A stretch of DNA of 12,422 bases from DASTQL01 sp035462375. GTDB taxonomy: Bacteria; Actinomycetota; Actinomycetes; Jiangellales; Jiangellaceae. The notes beneath the pieces are model-generated. The model ran no database searches, was not told the origin of the DNA, and worked only from the letters and a program-made list of their open reading frames with translations. The DNA lies in assembly GCA_035462375.1 (NCBI GenBank), contig DATHUJ010000001.1:1-12422 (forward strand). The letters are read 5' to 3'. Of the stretch, positions 11,537-12,422 are shown piece after piece (the stretch's first letter is position 1; the number at the start of each line of letters is the position of its first letter). The position numbers and the translations under genes are program-made.

Positions 11537-12422
11537 TCAGCCCTGGAGCGCCTCGATGAGCTGCGCAGCGGTGTCGCAGCGGGCGATCAGGTCCTCGGTC
11601 ATCGCCTTGTTGCCCCGTCCGGGATCCATCATGGGCACCCGCTGCAGGGTATCCCTGCCGATGTCGAAGATGATCGCGTCCCAGCCCGCGGCGGTGACCG
11701 ACGAGCGGAACTTGTCCAGGCAGCGGCCACGGAACCACGCGCGCGTGTCCTCGGGCGGCATCGTCATCGCGTGGCGGACCTCGCTCTCGGACACCAGCCG
11801 CTCGCACCGGCCCTTGGCGACGAGGTGGTTGTAGAGGCCCTTGTCGCTACGTACGTCGTGGTACTGCACGTCTATCAGCCGCAGACGGGGGTGGTCCCAC
11901 GACAGCCCGTCGCGGTCGGCGTAGCGCTGCAGCAGCTGGTGCTTGGTCACCCAGTCGACGACACCGTCGAGCTGCAGTGGGTCGTCCTCGAGCGCCGTCA
12001 GCACACGCTCCCACGTGGTGAGCACGTCGCCGGTCCAATCCGGGGTCTCGCGGGTCTCGTGGTACTTGCGTGCGTGCTCGAGGTAGTACCACTGCAGCTG
12101 CACACCCGAGATGCGTCGGCCGTCCTTCAGGGCGACCGTCCGGGTGCACGTCAGGTCGTGCGACAGCTCGTGGAGTGCGGCGACCGGCTTGGCCAGCGTG
12201 GGTGGGTCCGCGAGGAACCCGTCCTCGATCATCGACAGCACGATCGCGCACGAGCCGAGCTTGAGGTACGTGCACACCTCGCTCATGTTGGCGTCGCCGA
12301 TGATCACGTGGAGCCGGCGGAAGCGCTCCGGGTCGGCGTGCGGCTCGTCACGGGTGTTGACGATCGGGCGCTTGAGCGTGGTCTCGAGGCCGACCTCGAC
12401 CTCGAAGAAATCTGCGCGCTGG
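11537..12422 (-). CDS. dop: Pup deamidase/depupylase Dop, C-terminal part
   Basis: The gene is cut by the right edge; the C-terminal 294 residues are present, of about 500 in the family. Dop converts the terminal Gln of Pup to Glu and also removes Pup from conjugates. The readable part starts QRADFFEVEVGLETTLKRPIVNTRDEPHADPERFRRLHVI and continues with GDANMSEVCTYLKLGSCAIVLSMIEDG. Later come WDHPRLRLIDVQYHDV, PEDTRAWFRGRCLDKF and WDAIIFDIG. It is clearly homologous to PafA (for example DEPHAD-ER-RRLHVI-GD), but ADFFEVEVGLETTLKRPIVNTRDEPHA and the following text are Dop-type. The catalytic aspartate and the Dop-loop lie in the missing N-terminal part and cannot be checked. The stop is 96 bases before pup, as usual in this cluster. 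Confidence 0.96.
   Translation of the reverse strand, partial: QRADFFEVEVGLETTLKRPIVNTRDEPHADPERFRRLHVIIGDANMSEVCTYLKLGSCAIVLSMIEDGFLADPPTLAKPVAALHELSHDLTCTRTVALKDGRRISGVQLQWYYLEHARKYHETRETPDWTGDVLTTWERVLTALEDDPLQLDGVVDWVTKHQLLQRYADRDGLSWDHPRLRLIDVQYHDVRSDKGLYNHLVAKGRCERLVSESEVRHAMTMPPEDTRAWFRGRCLDKFRSSVTAAGWDAIIFDIGRDTLQRVPMMDPGRGNKAMTEDLIARCDTAAQLIEALQG

Noticed and set aside
1..12422. Mobile element, CRISPR array, tRNA or prophage
   Set aside because: No transposase, integrase, direct-repeat array or cloverleaf pattern was seen; gene order is conserved core chromosome.

Overview
The window is a high-GC actinobacterial chromosome segment. It carries most of the Pup-proteasome system, read almost entirely from the minus strand. 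The evidence for an actinomycete is a 62-residue Pup ending in GGQ, a paired proteasome beta and alpha subunit, the Pup ligase PafA, the deamidase/depupylase Dop, and the WYL regulators PafB and PafC. These are followed by TatA, TatC and a SKI2-like helicase, which is the order I recall from Mycobacterium tuberculosis (dop-pup-prcB-prcA ... pafA-pafB-pafC-tatA-tatC-helY). The genus cannot be fixed from this sequence. No phage, transposon, CRISPR, tRNA or rRNA signal was seen, so this reads as conserved core chromosome and not an island.

Layout in minus-strand transcription order (right to left): C-terminal part of dop (runs off the right edge); pup, prcB and prcA (tightly packed; pup and prcB overlap by 4 bases); pafA; a lipoprotein with one intact and one degenerate FKBP domain; a small soluble FKBP; then, after a plus-strand DUF3866-like gene, pafB and pafC (4-base overlap), a 60-residue membrane miniprotein, tatA, tatC and a YegS/DagK-type lipid kinase; then, after a plus-strand Hsp20 gene, the N-terminal 227 residues of a HelY-like helicase that runs off the left edge. 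There are only two plus-strand genes, hsp20 and the DUF3866 gene. Each is divergent from one neighbour and convergent with the other.

How the genes work together: Dop deamidates the C-terminal Gln of Pup, PafA ligates Pup to substrate lysines, and PrcA/PrcB degrade pupylated proteins. The ring ATPase (Mpa/ARC) is not in this window and would be expected beyond the right edge. PafB/PafC are known as a DNA-damage transcription activator pair and not as parts of the protease. The FKBPs, Hsp20 and Tat genes give the neighbourhood a protein-quality-control and export flavour, but a functional link to pupylation is inference.

The most informative non-coding signals are: (i) two tandem CIRCE-type operators upstream of hsp20; (ii) five genes lacking a Shine-Dalgarno sequence that each have a TANNNT hexamer exactly six bases before the start codon, the signature of leaderless mRNAs; in two of these the hexamer begins with the TAG stop codon of the preceding gene; and (iii) a perfect 21-bp palindrome between pafB and the DUF3866 gene that supplies a TAGCCT on each strand. 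I did not find convincing evidence of a wholly new system. The best leads are the regulatory layout and the uncharacterised genes embedded in the cluster.
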